Made by a program: the position numbers and the translations under genes. Positions 24,881 through 31,328 of a stretch of DNA of 39,741 nt are shown here, piece by piece. The notes under the pieces were generated by a model, which made no database searches, was not told the DNA's origin, and saw only the letters and a program-made list of their open reading frames with translations. Numbering within the stretch: position 1 is the stretch's first letter; every line of letters starts with the position of its first letter. Origin of the DNA: CAYGAW01 sp964347945 (GTDB lineage Bacteria > Chloroflexota > Anaerolineae > UBA7937 > B3-Chlor); NCBI GenBank assembly GCA_964347945.1, contig CAYGAW010000089.1, positions 1 through 39,741 of the forward strand, in the 5' to 3' direction.

Positions 24881-25366
24881 ATGAAGGACGACTCGGTCGA
24901 CCAGCTATTGAAGGAGACCAGGGCGCTTCTCTGCGTTGAGTGCGGGAAATGCGCCTCTGCATGTCCCATGACAGAGATATTCAAGGACTTCTCGTACGAG
25001 GCCTCGCCGCGTGGAATCGTGGAGAAGGCGCTGTTTGGCTTCGACATCCTGACCGATGTGGGTATATGGTTTTGCCTGACTTGTGATGTGTGTACGGAAC
25101 TGTGCCCCGCTGGGGTAAGGTTTCGAGATTTCGTCCAGGCTGTGCGAGCCCGAGCCATCGAAGAGGGTGTGACCCAGCATGGCCTCTTCTGCCAGCGATG
25201 CGGTGGGTTCGTTGTGCCCATGCACACGGCAGACTATATTCGGGAGAAGGTGACGGGGCCGGAAGCCTCTGCCGAGTATCTGCGGCTGTGCCCTGCCTGC
25301 CGACAGTACGACTTCACCGAGAAGGTAAAGGCTCTCCGCCCTGGAAGGAGCAGAGTCATACTGTGA
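24881..25366 (+). CDS. hdrC: HdrC-like ferredoxin subunit with C-terminal zinc-ribbon-like tail
   Basis: A 161-residue protein. Residues 18-28 (C18, C21, C24, C28) and 65-75 (C65, C68, C71, C75) are the two [4Fe-4S] sites of HdrC. After them comes an unusual tail with C104/C107 (CQRCGG) and C137/C140 (CPAC), a zinc-ribbon or rubredoxin-like site not normal for HdrC. HdrC usually precedes HdrB in an operon; here the next gene is the MoaD-like one, and the only HdrB-type protein is at the left window edge. ATG start; stop overlaps the next GTG by 4 bases. The tail may replace contacts made elsewhere by HdrB. Confidence 0.85.
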   Translation: MKDDSVDQLLKETRALLCVECGKCASACPMTEIFKDFSYEASPRGIVEKALFGFDILTDVGIWFCLTCDVCTELCPAGVRFRDFVQAVRARAIEEGVTQHGLFCQRCGGFVVPMHTADYIREKVTGPEASAEYLRLCPACRQYDFTEKVKALRPGRSRVIL

Positions 25367-25650
25367 AGGTGAATGTACGCCTCATGGCGTTGCCGGCTCT
25401 GATCAAGGCCATGGGAGGCAAGAAGGTAGAAGTGGATTTTCCAGGGGAGACGGTGGCGGAGCTCCTGGAACACATTGTTGAGCGGTATGGGCGAGCGGCT
25501 GAGGAAGCTCTGCTGGACGACGAGGGGCACCTGGACTCCATTATCCAGGTCTTGATCAATGAGAGGCAGTGGGTCGTCCACGACGAACTGGATGTGCCCT
25601 TAAGAGAAGGGGACAACGTGATCTTCATGCTGTTGGTTGCCGGGGGATAG
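25363..25650 (+). CDS. MoaD/ThiS-family sulfur carrier for the tungsten pterin cofactor
   Basis: A 95-residue beta-grasp protein ending in the essential Gly-Gly (LLVAGG), which is activated as a thiocarboxylate to donate dithiolene sulfur to the pterin. Internal family signs are the ETVAELLEHIVERYG helix and VPLREGDNVIF before the end. GTG start overlapping the hdrC stop (GTGA). MoaD-like genes commonly accompany AOR-family tungstoenzymes, which matches its position as last gene of this operon. Confidence 0.88.
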   Translation: MKVNVRLMALPALIKAMGGKKVEVDFPGETVAELLEHIVERYGRAAEEALLDDEGHLDSIIQVLINERQWVVHDELDVPLREGDNVIFMLLVAGG

Positions 25651-25655
25651 ATGGC

Positions 25656-25679
25656 TTGCAGCAGGGGTACACGCTGCAA
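25656..25679 (+). repeat. Inverted repeat after the MoaD-like gene
   Basis: TTGCAGC (25656-25662) and GCTGCAA (25673-25679), loop of 10. Six bases after the operon's last stop; no T-run, so an inefficient terminator or protein-binding dyad. Confidence 0.4.
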
Positions 25680-25779
25680 ACCGGGCTGGCAACTCTAGCC
25701 TCAACCGTTGGGGTCGCAGCTAGGCACACACCGATCCAAACGAACACTAGTGAAGAAATAGGGGTAGCCAGTGTAGGCA

Positions 25780-26403
25780 ATGACAGTACTCCCTGCAAAG
25801 TATCGACAACAAGCTGCCCTCGACTTGTCAAAGAACAGAATAGCTGCTCTTGGCGCGATTGTTTTTGGCATCATGCTACTCGTTGCAGTTGGCCGGTTCT
25901 TTGTGCAGTTCACCAACCTTCTTCGCCCCGCTGCACTGGAAGGCAGCGGGCTACGCGACATCGTGACCGTCGCACCTGATGGCGCAATATCAGGCGCGAT
26001 TCCACCCCAGTTGGCCGTAGGCATCGTCGTCGCCTTGGCCTTGGTGATGGTCATACATGAACCTATGCATGGCCCATGCTATTGGCACTTCAGTGGCAAA
26101 CGCCCCACTCTTGGTATTACATGGCTGGGTATCTATGTGGGAGCGCCATCGGAGGTCTATTTCCCTCGTAACCAGTATCTGGTTGTGGGAATAGCCCCCC
26201 TCGTACTGTCAACACTCGTAGGACTGCTGCTAGTGCCAATCGCACCGGTGGTCCTCGTACCAATGCTCATACTTTTCGTGGCATTCAACTCAGCAGGTGC
26301 GGCGGGTGACTTGATAATGGTTGCTCGGCTGTTATTCTATTCGCCCGACACATTGATGCAAGACATCGGCACAAGTGTGATTGTGTATGGACGAGGAACG
26401 TGA
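25780..26403 (+). CDS. Membrane protein with HExxH motif, DUF3267-like putative metalloprotease
   Basis: A 207-residue protein with about five hydrophobic segments (roughly residues 22-47, 76-92, 133-155, 156-175). A helix ends with VIHEPMHG, an HExxH zinc motif near residue 91-95, followed by a hydrophilic stretch with APSEVYFPRNQYLVVGIAPL. This order (HE..HG in a membrane helix, then an RNQY-like motif) matches the DUF3267 group of presumed zincin membrane proteases. ATG start, no strong Shine-Dalgarno. A+T content is higher than in its neighbours and no gene links it to the upstream operon, so it may be acquired. Function unknown. Confidence 0.75.
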   Translation: MTVLPAKYRQQAALDLSKNRIAALGAIVFGIMLLVAVGRFFVQFTNLLRPAALEGSGLRDIVTVAPDGAISGAIPPQLAVGIVVALALVMVIHEPMHGPCYWHFSGKRPTLGITWLGIYVGAPSEVYFPRNQYLVVGIAPLVLSTLVGLLLVPIAPVVLVPMLILFVAFNSAGAAGDLIMVARLLFYSPDTLMQDIGTSVIVYGRGT

Positions 26404-26405
26404 TC

Positions 26406-26419
26406 CAGGCAGCTGCCTG
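26406..26419. repeat. 14-bp perfect palindrome
   Basis: CAGGCAGCTGCCTG immediately follows the stop codon of the DUF3267-like gene. Too short a loop for a normal RNA hairpin; could be a protein-binding site or the start of the structured region beyond. Confidence 0.45.
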
Positions 26420-26439
26420 AACGCTAGGAAGTGGCCTGA

Positions 26440-26704
26440 CCCATCGCCGGTGTGCCGTGCGAAACTGTGGTCTGTCAGCCGGTGACAGTCCGGTCGCCGC
26501 AACTGCCAGGCGGCCACGTAACAGGCCCCCAATCCTTGCGGGTGACTGGAGGTGCTGAAGCGGAGTATCGTCCCGATAACCGGGAGCGGCGCAAGCGCCC
26601 GTAACGTAGGTTGAGTACCGAAGCATCGAAATGTAGGCGCTACAAGGAAGCGGCCTGGAGGGACCCGAGTTCCTGAGTGACAGGGAGGTCCCTCGGAGCA
26701 ATGG
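26440..26704 (+). ncRNA. Structured non-coding RNA candidate (possible group II intron domain I remnant)
   Basis: This 265-base stretch between the DUF3267-like gene and infC has no convincing reading frame but many nested complementary arms: CTGTCA/TGACAG around GCCGG (about 26475-26490), GCCGC/GCGGC, CCCG-ATAA-CGGG, GGCG-CAAG-CGCC, and GAGGGACC (26658-26665) with GGTCCCTC (26687-26694). It is followed directly by an intrinsic terminator. A GTGCG at 26457 and a GGTGACAGTCC arm recall the 5' end and domain I of bacterial group II introns, but no domain V or reverse transcriptase is present. The class is not established; it may be a stand-alone RNA or a relic. Confidence 0.35.
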
Positions 26705-26729
26705 AGCCGCCCGCAAATCGGGCGGTTTT
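26705..26729 (+). terminator. Intrinsic terminator upstream of the infC promoter
   Basis: Stem CCGCCCG (26707-26713) with CGGGCGG (26719-26725), 5-base loop, outer A-T and G-U pairs, followed by TTTTC. It closes the structured RNA region and isolates the infC promoter that starts 16 bases on. Confidence 0.78.
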
Positions 26730-26744
26730 CGCATTGCGGTGCAT

Positions 26745-26773
26745 TTGACTTCTCGGCACAAATGTGGTATAGT
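26745..26773 (+). promoter_or_regulatory. Promoter of the infC-rpmI-rplT operon
   Basis: TTGACT (26745-26750), 17-bp spacer and TATAGT (26768-26773), a close match to the sigma70 consensus. Start would be near 26780, giving a leader of about 100 bases before infC. The leader has a spare AGGAGGATG (26830-26838) that is not in the infC frame. Confidence 0.82.
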
Positions 26774-26881
26774 TGGCGGTTAGAGGAGGACCTATTCCGA
26801 CGATTTCCCTGTTCCGGACTCAGGGTACCAGGAGGATGTGCACAAACAGATTTGTTGTGATGCCACAACGAGGTGAAAGAC

Positions 26882-27409
26882 ATTAAGAAGAGGCGACGAA
26901 TCAACGAGGGGATTAGGGCCAGAGAGGTGCGCCTAATCGGGGAAGAGGGCGAGCAACTCGGTATTTTCCCCGTCGGGGAGGCCCTGGAAATCGCCCGGGG
27001 GCAAGATCTGGACTTGGTCGAGGTCGCTCCCGACGCTGATCCTCCTGTCTGTCGATTGCTGGACTACGGCAAGTACAGCTACGAGCGGGCGAAGAAGGCC
27101 CGCGAGGCGAAGAAGTCCCACAAGCCCGTTGAGCTCAAGGAGATACGCCTGCGGCCCAAGACGGGTGACCATGACATCAATTTCAAAGTCAGCCGCATGC
27201 GCAGCTTCTTGGAGGAGGGATTCAAGGTAAAGGTCCGGGTACTGTTTCGCGGTCGGGAGATCACCCATCCGGAGATAGCGCAGGAGAGGTTGAACAGCAT
27301 TGCCGCTGATCTGGAGGATGTGGCTACGGTGGAATACAGTCCTCGCATGGAGGGAAGGAGCATGTTCATGATCCTCTCTCCGGCCGCCAAGAAGAAGACC
27401 TCGAGTTAG
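26882..27409 (+). CDS. infC: Translation initiation factor IF-3
   Basis: A 175-residue IF-3 with both domains: N-terminal RINEGIRAREVRLIGEEGEQLG and the C-terminal KEIRLRPKTGDHD, then ITHPEIAQERL and SMFMILSPAAKK. It blocks premature joining of the 50S subunit and proofreads start codons. The frame has a GTG at 26873, but that triplet lies inside a GAGGTGA Shine-Dalgarno (26870-26876). The ATT at 26882, 6 bases after GAGGTG, is therefore the likely start, as in other infC genes where a rare start permits self-repression by IF-3. If GTG were used the protein gains three residues. Followed by a hairpin and rpmI. Confidence 0.95.
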   Translation: MKKRRRINEGIRAREVRLIGEEGEQLGIFPVGEALEIARGQDLDLVEVAPDADPPVCRLLDYGKYSYERAKKAREAKKSHKPVELKEIRLRPKTGDHDINFKVSRMRSFLEEGFKVKVRVLFRGREITHPEIAQERLNSIAADLEDVATVEYSPRMEGRSMFMILSPAAKKKTSS

Positions 27410-27438
27410 GCATCCGGTTGCAGGTGAGGAGATTTCAA

Positions 27439-27459
27439 ACGGGCGCCACTGGCGCCCGT
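27439..27459 (+). repeat. Perfect hairpin between infC and rpmI
   Basis: ACGGGCGCC (27439-27447), loop ACT, GGCGCCCGT (27451-27459). No T-run. It lies 45 bases before the rpmI start, where ribosomal-protein feedback (by L20 in several bacteria) acts on this operon; a role in such control or in mRNA stability is conjectural. Confidence 0.55.
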
Positions 27460-27504
27460 CTCCGTGCCGCACAGGAGAGCCTACGGTTTCTCAGGGAGGC
27501 TCAC

Positions 27505-27726
27505 ATGCCCAAGATGAAAACTCACAAGACCACTGCCAAGAGGTTCAGGAGAACGGCTTCGGGCAAGATACGACGAGTGAAGATCGGTAAGAGTCACTTG
27601 CGCCGGAAGAAGCCAGGCCGTGTCACTCGCTCCTTGGACAAGACCATCGAAGTCGACGACGCGGGCACGGTGAGGCGCGTAAGGAGACTGTTGCCCTACA
27701 TCAAGAAAAGGGGCAATCGTAGCTAG
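27505..27726 (+). CDS. rpmI: 50S ribosomal protein L35 (bL35)
   Basis: A 73-residue basic protein starting MPKMKTHKTTAKRFRRT, the typical bL35 opening, with KIGKSHLRRKKPGRVTR and the lysine/arginine end. ATG at 27505 has AGGGAGG 6 bases upstream and begins at the family N-terminus. A few residues longer than the usual 64-66. Middle gene of infC-rpmI-rplT. Confidence 0.95.
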   Translation: MPKMKTHKTTAKRFRRTASGKIRRVKIGKSHLRRKKPGRVTRSLDKTIEVDDAGTVRRVRRLLPYIKKRGNRS

Positions 27727-27760
27727 GGCCCAGGCACACATAATCAAGGAGTATATCGAG

Positions 27761-28114
27761 TTGACGAGAGTGAAAGGCGGGCCGAGAGCTCGCAGACGCC
27801 ACAAGAAAGTCCTGAAGGAGACCAAGGGACAGCGGGGGACCAAGCACTCTCTCTACCGCAGATCCCATGAAGCTATGCTCAAGTCTCTAACGTACGCCTA
27901 CCGGGATCGCCGGCGGCGCAAGCGAGATTTCCGACGATTGTGGATCACTCGTATCAACGCGGCTGCACGCCAGAATGGACTGTCCTATAGTCGCTTCATG
28001 GCCGGTCTGAGACAAGCGGGAGTGGAGCTGGATCGCAAGGTTCTGGCGGATCTGGCGGTCAGAGACGCTGAGGCTTTCGCTCGCCTGGTTGACGTGGCCA
28101 AGGGAGCGCAGTGA
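27761..28114 (+). CDS. rplT: 50S ribosomal protein L20 (bL20)
   Basis: A 117-residue bL20 of standard length. TRVKGGPRARRRHKKVLKETKGQRG, of which TRVKGG and RRRHKK are diagnostic, leads to LWITRINAAARQNGLSYS in the globular domain. Binds 23S rRNA early in 50S assembly and often represses its own operon. TTG start with AAGGAG 9 bases upstream. The TGA overlaps the GTG start of the methyltransferase gene (GTGA). Confidence 0.96.
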   Translation: MTRVKGGPRARRRHKKVLKETKGQRGTKHSLYRRSHEAMLKSLTYAYRDRRRRKRDFRRLWITRINAAARQNGLSYSRFMAGLRQAGVELDRKVLADLAVRDAEAFARLVDVAKGAQ

Positions 28115-28911
28115 TCACCAGCAAAGGCAATGAGAAGGTAAAGTACGTCCGCTCATTGCACCGCAGGTTGGTTCGGCACCGGGAGAAGCGCTTCATCGTC
28201 GAAGGCCTGCGGTTGACAGAGGAGATGATTGAGACGGGCCAAGAGCCCGTCTTTGTTTTTCACACCGAATCCTTCCAGTCCAAAGCTCGAGGGTGCTCTA
28301 GTCTTGAGCTCCTGCGCGCCTCAGGAGCGGAGCCCCTGACCGTCAGCGATCAAGTAATGGCCACTATGGCGGCCACCAAGACGCCCCAAGGCATTCTGGC
28401 CGTGTTGCCTTTCCCCGAACCCATCCCAGGCGAGTCTCCTTTGATCCTGGTGTTGGACCGACTGCGCGACCCTGGTAACCTGGGCACGATCCTTCGTTCC
28501 GCGGAGGCGGCTGGGGTGGGACAGGCCATCACCGTCAAGGGGACGGTGGACGTTTACAGCCCCAAGGTGGTGCGCGGGGCCATGGGCGCTCATTTTCGCC
28601 TGTCGATTCTTCACGATCAGGAGTGGGACGATCTTGAGCGTGAGCTAGAGGGGAGACAGATTCTGATCGCCGAGCCTGGAGTCCAGGTGGCCTACTACCA
28701 GGTAGACTGGACCCAGCCCACCGCTCTCATCGTGGGCGGCGAGGCTCGTGGGCCGGGAGAGGAAGCCCGGGCGCTGGCAACAAGCTCCGTGACCATCCCT
28801 ATGAGAGGCGGTGCGGAGTCCTTGAATGTGGCTGTGGCGACCAGCATCATGCTCTTCGAGGCGGCTCGGCAGACAGGGATGAGGGACCGGGCACTACGGG
28901 CGAGGGGATAG
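28111..28911 (+). CDS. SpoU/TrmH-family RNA 2'-O-methyltransferase
   Basis: A 266-residue SPOUT enzyme that methylates ribose 2'-OH, most often in 23S rRNA. N-terminal RNA-binding substrate domain (about 1-100), then motif 1 LVLDRLRDPGNLGTILRSAEAAG (key N and R in the middle), motif 2 ALIVGGEARGPG and motif 3 IPMRGGAESLNVAVATSIM, which form the S-adenosylmethionine knot. GTG start overlaps rplT. Its codons 41-51 also encode a perfect terminator structure, described separately, so its expression may be much lower than that of the ribosomal genes. Confidence 0.93.
   Translation: MITSKGNEKVKYVRSLHRRLVRHREKRFIVEGLRLTEEMIETGQEPVFVFHTESFQSKARGCSSLELLRASGAEPLTVSDQVMATMAATKTPQGILAVLPFPEPIPGESPLILVLDRLRDPGNLGTILRSAEAAGVGQAITVKGTVDVYSPKVVRGAMGAHFRLSILHDQEWDDLERELEGRQILIAEPGVQVAYYQVDWTQPTALIVGGEARGPGEEARALATSSVTIPMRGGAESLNVAVATSIMLFEAARQTGMRDRALRARG
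28232..28260 (+). terminator. Intrinsic terminator embedded in the methyltransferase coding sequence
   Basis: AGACGGGC (28232-28239), loop CAAGA, GCCCGTCT (28245-28252), then TTGTTTTT. The 8-bp perfect stem plus T-run is the best intrinsic terminator in the window, yet it lies about 120 bases inside an intact gene and 118 bases after the rplT stop. It probably ends most infC-rpmI-rplT transcripts. Confidence 0.72.
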
Positions 28912-28931
28912 ACACTAGCGCCTATTGTCAC

Positions 28932-29609
28932 ATGATCGGTCAGACCATTCCCAGCATGCCCCGACGGCCCTTCTTCCGCGACCGGCAGGCTGCGGGCCGG
29001 GCGTTGGGCGAAGTGCTTTCCGAGACGTATGCTGGTGTTGATGGGATTGCATTGGCGATCCCTCGGGGCGGCGTACCGGTTGCTCTTGAGGTGGCGCGGG
29101 CACTCAAGATACCCCTGGATGTGATCGTGCCACGGAAGATCCCCATACCGTGGGAGCCTGAGGCTGGATTTGGCGCCGTGACCGCCGACGGCACACTGCT
29201 GCTGAACGAACCGCTGGTGGGGCAGTTGCGCCTGACGGAGGCTCAGATCGAGCGGCTGGCAGCCCAAGTGCAGGAGGAGGTGCGCCGTCGCCTTCGTGTC
29301 TACAGGGGCAACCGACCTAAGCCTGATGTGAAGGGCAAGACTGTGTTTCTCATCGACGATGGTTTGGCCTCAGGGTTCACGATGCTAACAGGCGTGCGGT
29401 CCGTCCGTAAGGGGGAGCCGGGCGAGGTCGTGGTCGCTGTGCCGGTCAGCCCGCGGAGGTCTGTGAACCTGGTGCAAGCAGAGGCGGACGGGCTAGTGTG
29501 CCTCATCGCACAGGAGACTCCACCATTCGCTGTGGCCAGCTTCTATGGCCAATTCCCCGATCTGTCTGACGGGCAAGTGATTGCCTTCCTCGAGGCTTCG
29601 CGGCCTTAG
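28932..29609 (+). CDS. Phosphoribosyltransferase-domain protein
   Basis: A 225-residue type I phosphoribosyltransferase relative. The opening FFRDRQAAGRALGEVL, the segment IPRGGVPVALEVARAL (about 44-59) and the PRPP-binding motif VFLIDDGLASGFTM (near 137) are typical of the stand-alone PRTase group often annotated as predicted PRTases. The usual DDGxATG reads DDGLASG. ATG at 28932 has no clear Shine-Dalgarno; a second ATG eight codons on also fits. Substrate unknown. Lies 20 bases after the methyltransferase. Confidence 0.85.
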   Translation: MIGQTIPSMPRRPFFRDRQAAGRALGEVLSETYAGVDGIALAIPRGGVPVALEVARALKIPLDVIVPRKIPIPWEPEAGFGAVTADGTLLLNEPLVGQLRLTEAQIERLAAQVQEEVRRRLRVYRGNRPKPDVKGKTVFLIDDGLASGFTMLTGVRSVRKGEPGEVVVAVPVSPRRSVNLVQAEADGLVCLIAQETPPFAVASFYGQFPDLSDGQVIAFLEASRP

Positions 29610-29795
29610 AGGCTAGTCGCCAAACTCACGTGGTACGGAGAGGACCTCACGAATCTCGGCCAATCTGCGTCGAATGGCTGGCACGAAACTCGGTTCTGTG
29701 ATAGGATGTCTTGTCGCGGCGGAACCTTGCCGTGCTCCTGCCACGTCTAGCTGACAGTGCTTGGAGCCTTGAACTGCACGGAGGGAGTCTTCGGT

Positions 29796-30392
29796 ATGCA
29801 GCTTCCCAAGGGGATGGCTAGTTTCGAAGACGAAGGCCAAGGGATGATCGAGTATGCCCTGCTGATAGTGCTGGTTGCCCTCCTGGTACTAGGCATCTTG
29901 GGTCTCTTGGGCACGTTGGTGGGTGACATATTCGCCATGGTGAGCGAGGTGATGGGGAGCCACTGTGAGCCTGGCCTGCGCATGGTCTACGGGGATCAGC
30001 GGTTCACTCCCGGGGAGGTGGAGCCCGGGGGTATCTCCTTGGTCCGGCCAGCGGCTGGGCGCATCAGTCAACGGGCCTGGAGTTGTCATCATGCCATAGA
30101 CATAGCGGCCCCCCTCGGCGTCCCCGTCTATGCCGCTGCCTCCGGTGAAGTAGTGAAGGCTGGCTTCACCGAGTACCCAGGCTACGGCCGCATGATCGTG
30201 GTCCGGCACGCCAACGGCTATCAGACTCTTTACGGCCACTTGAGTGGGTCCTATGTCCACGTTGGGGAGCATGTGGCCAGAGGTGAGATGATCGGGCGCA
30301 TGGGGAGTACGGGTCGCTCGACCGGCTCTCATCTGCATTTCGAGATCGCCAAGGAAAGTTGGCTACTCGACCCCCTCGACGTGTTGCCCTAG
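29796..30392 (+). CDS. Flp-type pilin segment fused to an M23 (LytM) peptidase domain
   Basis: A 198-residue protein that joins two unrelated modules. Residues 10-45 (DEGQGMIEYALLIVLVALLV..., of which G-QGMIEY is the signal) match Flp prepilins: cleavage after glycine leaves E at +5 and Y at +6 before a hydrophobic helix. After a short linker, residues ~75-190 form an M23 endopeptidase with zinc residues in HHAID, YGHL and HLHFE, all present, so it should cut peptide cross-links of cell-wall material. ATG at 29796 is chosen for GGAGGG 10 bases upstream. A 186-base gap before it shows no other gene. It could be a pilus-tip or base lysin, or an enzyme exported by the Tad prepilin route. Confidence 0.85.
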   Translation: MQLPKGMASFEDEGQGMIEYALLIVLVALLVLGILGLLGTLVGDIFAMVSEVMGSHCEPGLRMVYGDQRFTPGEVEPGGISLVRPAAGRISQRAWSCHHAIDIAAPLGVPVYAAASGEVVKAGFTEYPGYGRMIVVRHANGYQTLYGHLSGSYVHVGEHVARGEMIGRMGSTGRSTGSHLHFEIAKESWLLDPLDVLP

Positions 30393-30481
30393 TGAAGGTC
30401 GACAGTGCCAGAGGCGAGGTCGAGGTGAGGCTGCGTGAGGACTGAATACCAGTAATCAGAAGCGATATGTCGCTGGTTCCG

Positions 30482-31324
30482 CTAGTCTCCCACTATGACG
30501 TCGTATATTCCCTGTAGCTCCTCGTCGGAATAGTAGTAGATCACCAGCCTCCCGCCCCTGCTCCCTTGAGTGAGGTTCACCTTGGTGCCCAGGGCCTGGC
30601 GGAACTCGTCTTCCAGGGCTCGCAACTCGGGTGATTTTTGGGGCGGTTTTGGCTCAGTCTTTGGCTCCTCCACCATGCGCCGAACCAGGTCCTCGGTCTG
30701 GCGCACGCTCAGTCCCTTGTTGATGATGGCCTGTAGAACTTGCAGCTGTGCCACACCGCCTCTGAGGCGCAGCATGGCCCTCGCATGCCCTTCGCTGATC
30801 TCGTCGCTCAGCAAAGCGTTCTTCACCTCGTCGGGGAGTTTGAGCAAACGGAGAGTATTGGTCACTGTGACGCGGTTCTTGCCCACCTTATCTGCGACTT
30901 CCTGTTGGGTCATGCCGAACTCTTCCACAAGCTGCTGGTAAGCGGTCGCGGTCTCCAGGGGGTTGAGATCTTCACGCTGTAGGTTCTCCACCAGCGCGAG
31001 TTCCACCATCTGCTGGGGAGTGGCCTCGCGAATAACCACCGGCACCATCTCCAGGCCAGCGAGCTGGGCCGCACGCCAGCGCCTCTCGCCGACCAGGAGC
31101 TGAAATCCTCCCTCGACCTCCGTGACCACCAAGGGCTGGACCAGACCCTGTTCTTCGATGGAGGTAGCGAGCTCCTGTAGGGCCTCGGGATCCAGAGCCT
31201 GACGAGGCTGCCGTGGATTGGGGACGATCCTGTCCACCTCGACCTCCGTGACCCCGGACGGGGTTGGCGCTGGAGGGATCAAGGCTTCTAATCCTTTGCC
31301 CAGTCCTCGTCTCTCGCTTGACAT
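30482..31324 (-). CDS. parB: Chromosome-partitioning protein ParB
   Basis: A 280-residue ParB/Spo0J. N-terminal ERRGLGKGLEALIP is the conserved ParA-contact region; the CTP-binding domain has NPRQPR and GERRWRAAQLAG, with VENLQREDLNPLE; the helix-turn-helix TQQEVADKVGKNRVTVTNTLRLL follows; and a dimerising C-terminus ends the protein. ATG with AGGAGG 7 bases upstream, 4 bases after parA. I found no obvious copy of the parS palindrome in the window. Confidence 0.95.
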   Translation of the reverse strand: MSSERRGLGKGLEALIPPAPTPSGVTEVEVDRIVPNPRQPRQALDPEALQELATSIEEQGLVQPLVVTEVEGGFQLLVGERRWRAAQLAGLEMVPVVIREATPQQMVELALVENLQREDLNPLETATAYQQLVEEFGMTQQEVADKVGKNRVTVTNTLRLLKLPDEVKNALLSDEISEGHARAMLRLRGGVAQLQVLQAIINKGLSVRQTEDLVRRMVEEPKTEPKPPQKSPELRALEDEFRQALGTKVNLTQGSRGGRLVIYYYSDEELQGIYDVIVGD

Positions 31325-31328
31325 CTAC

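Noticed and set aside
26460..26530. Cobalamin-riboswitch-like CCGGTGAC...GTCCGG segment
   Set aside because: The B12 box and the remaining conserved core are missing, and neither neighbouring gene concerns cobalamin.
26404..26744. RNase P RNA, tmRNA or SRP RNA
   Set aside because: None of the diagnostic cores (such as the GAGGAAAGTCC of RNase P or the SRP GGAAGGAAGCAGCC loop) is present.
29613..29840. Minus-strand 75-codon frame in the gap before the pilin-peptidase gene
   Set aside because: Overlaps the pilin start and its ribosome site, and shows no recognised motif.
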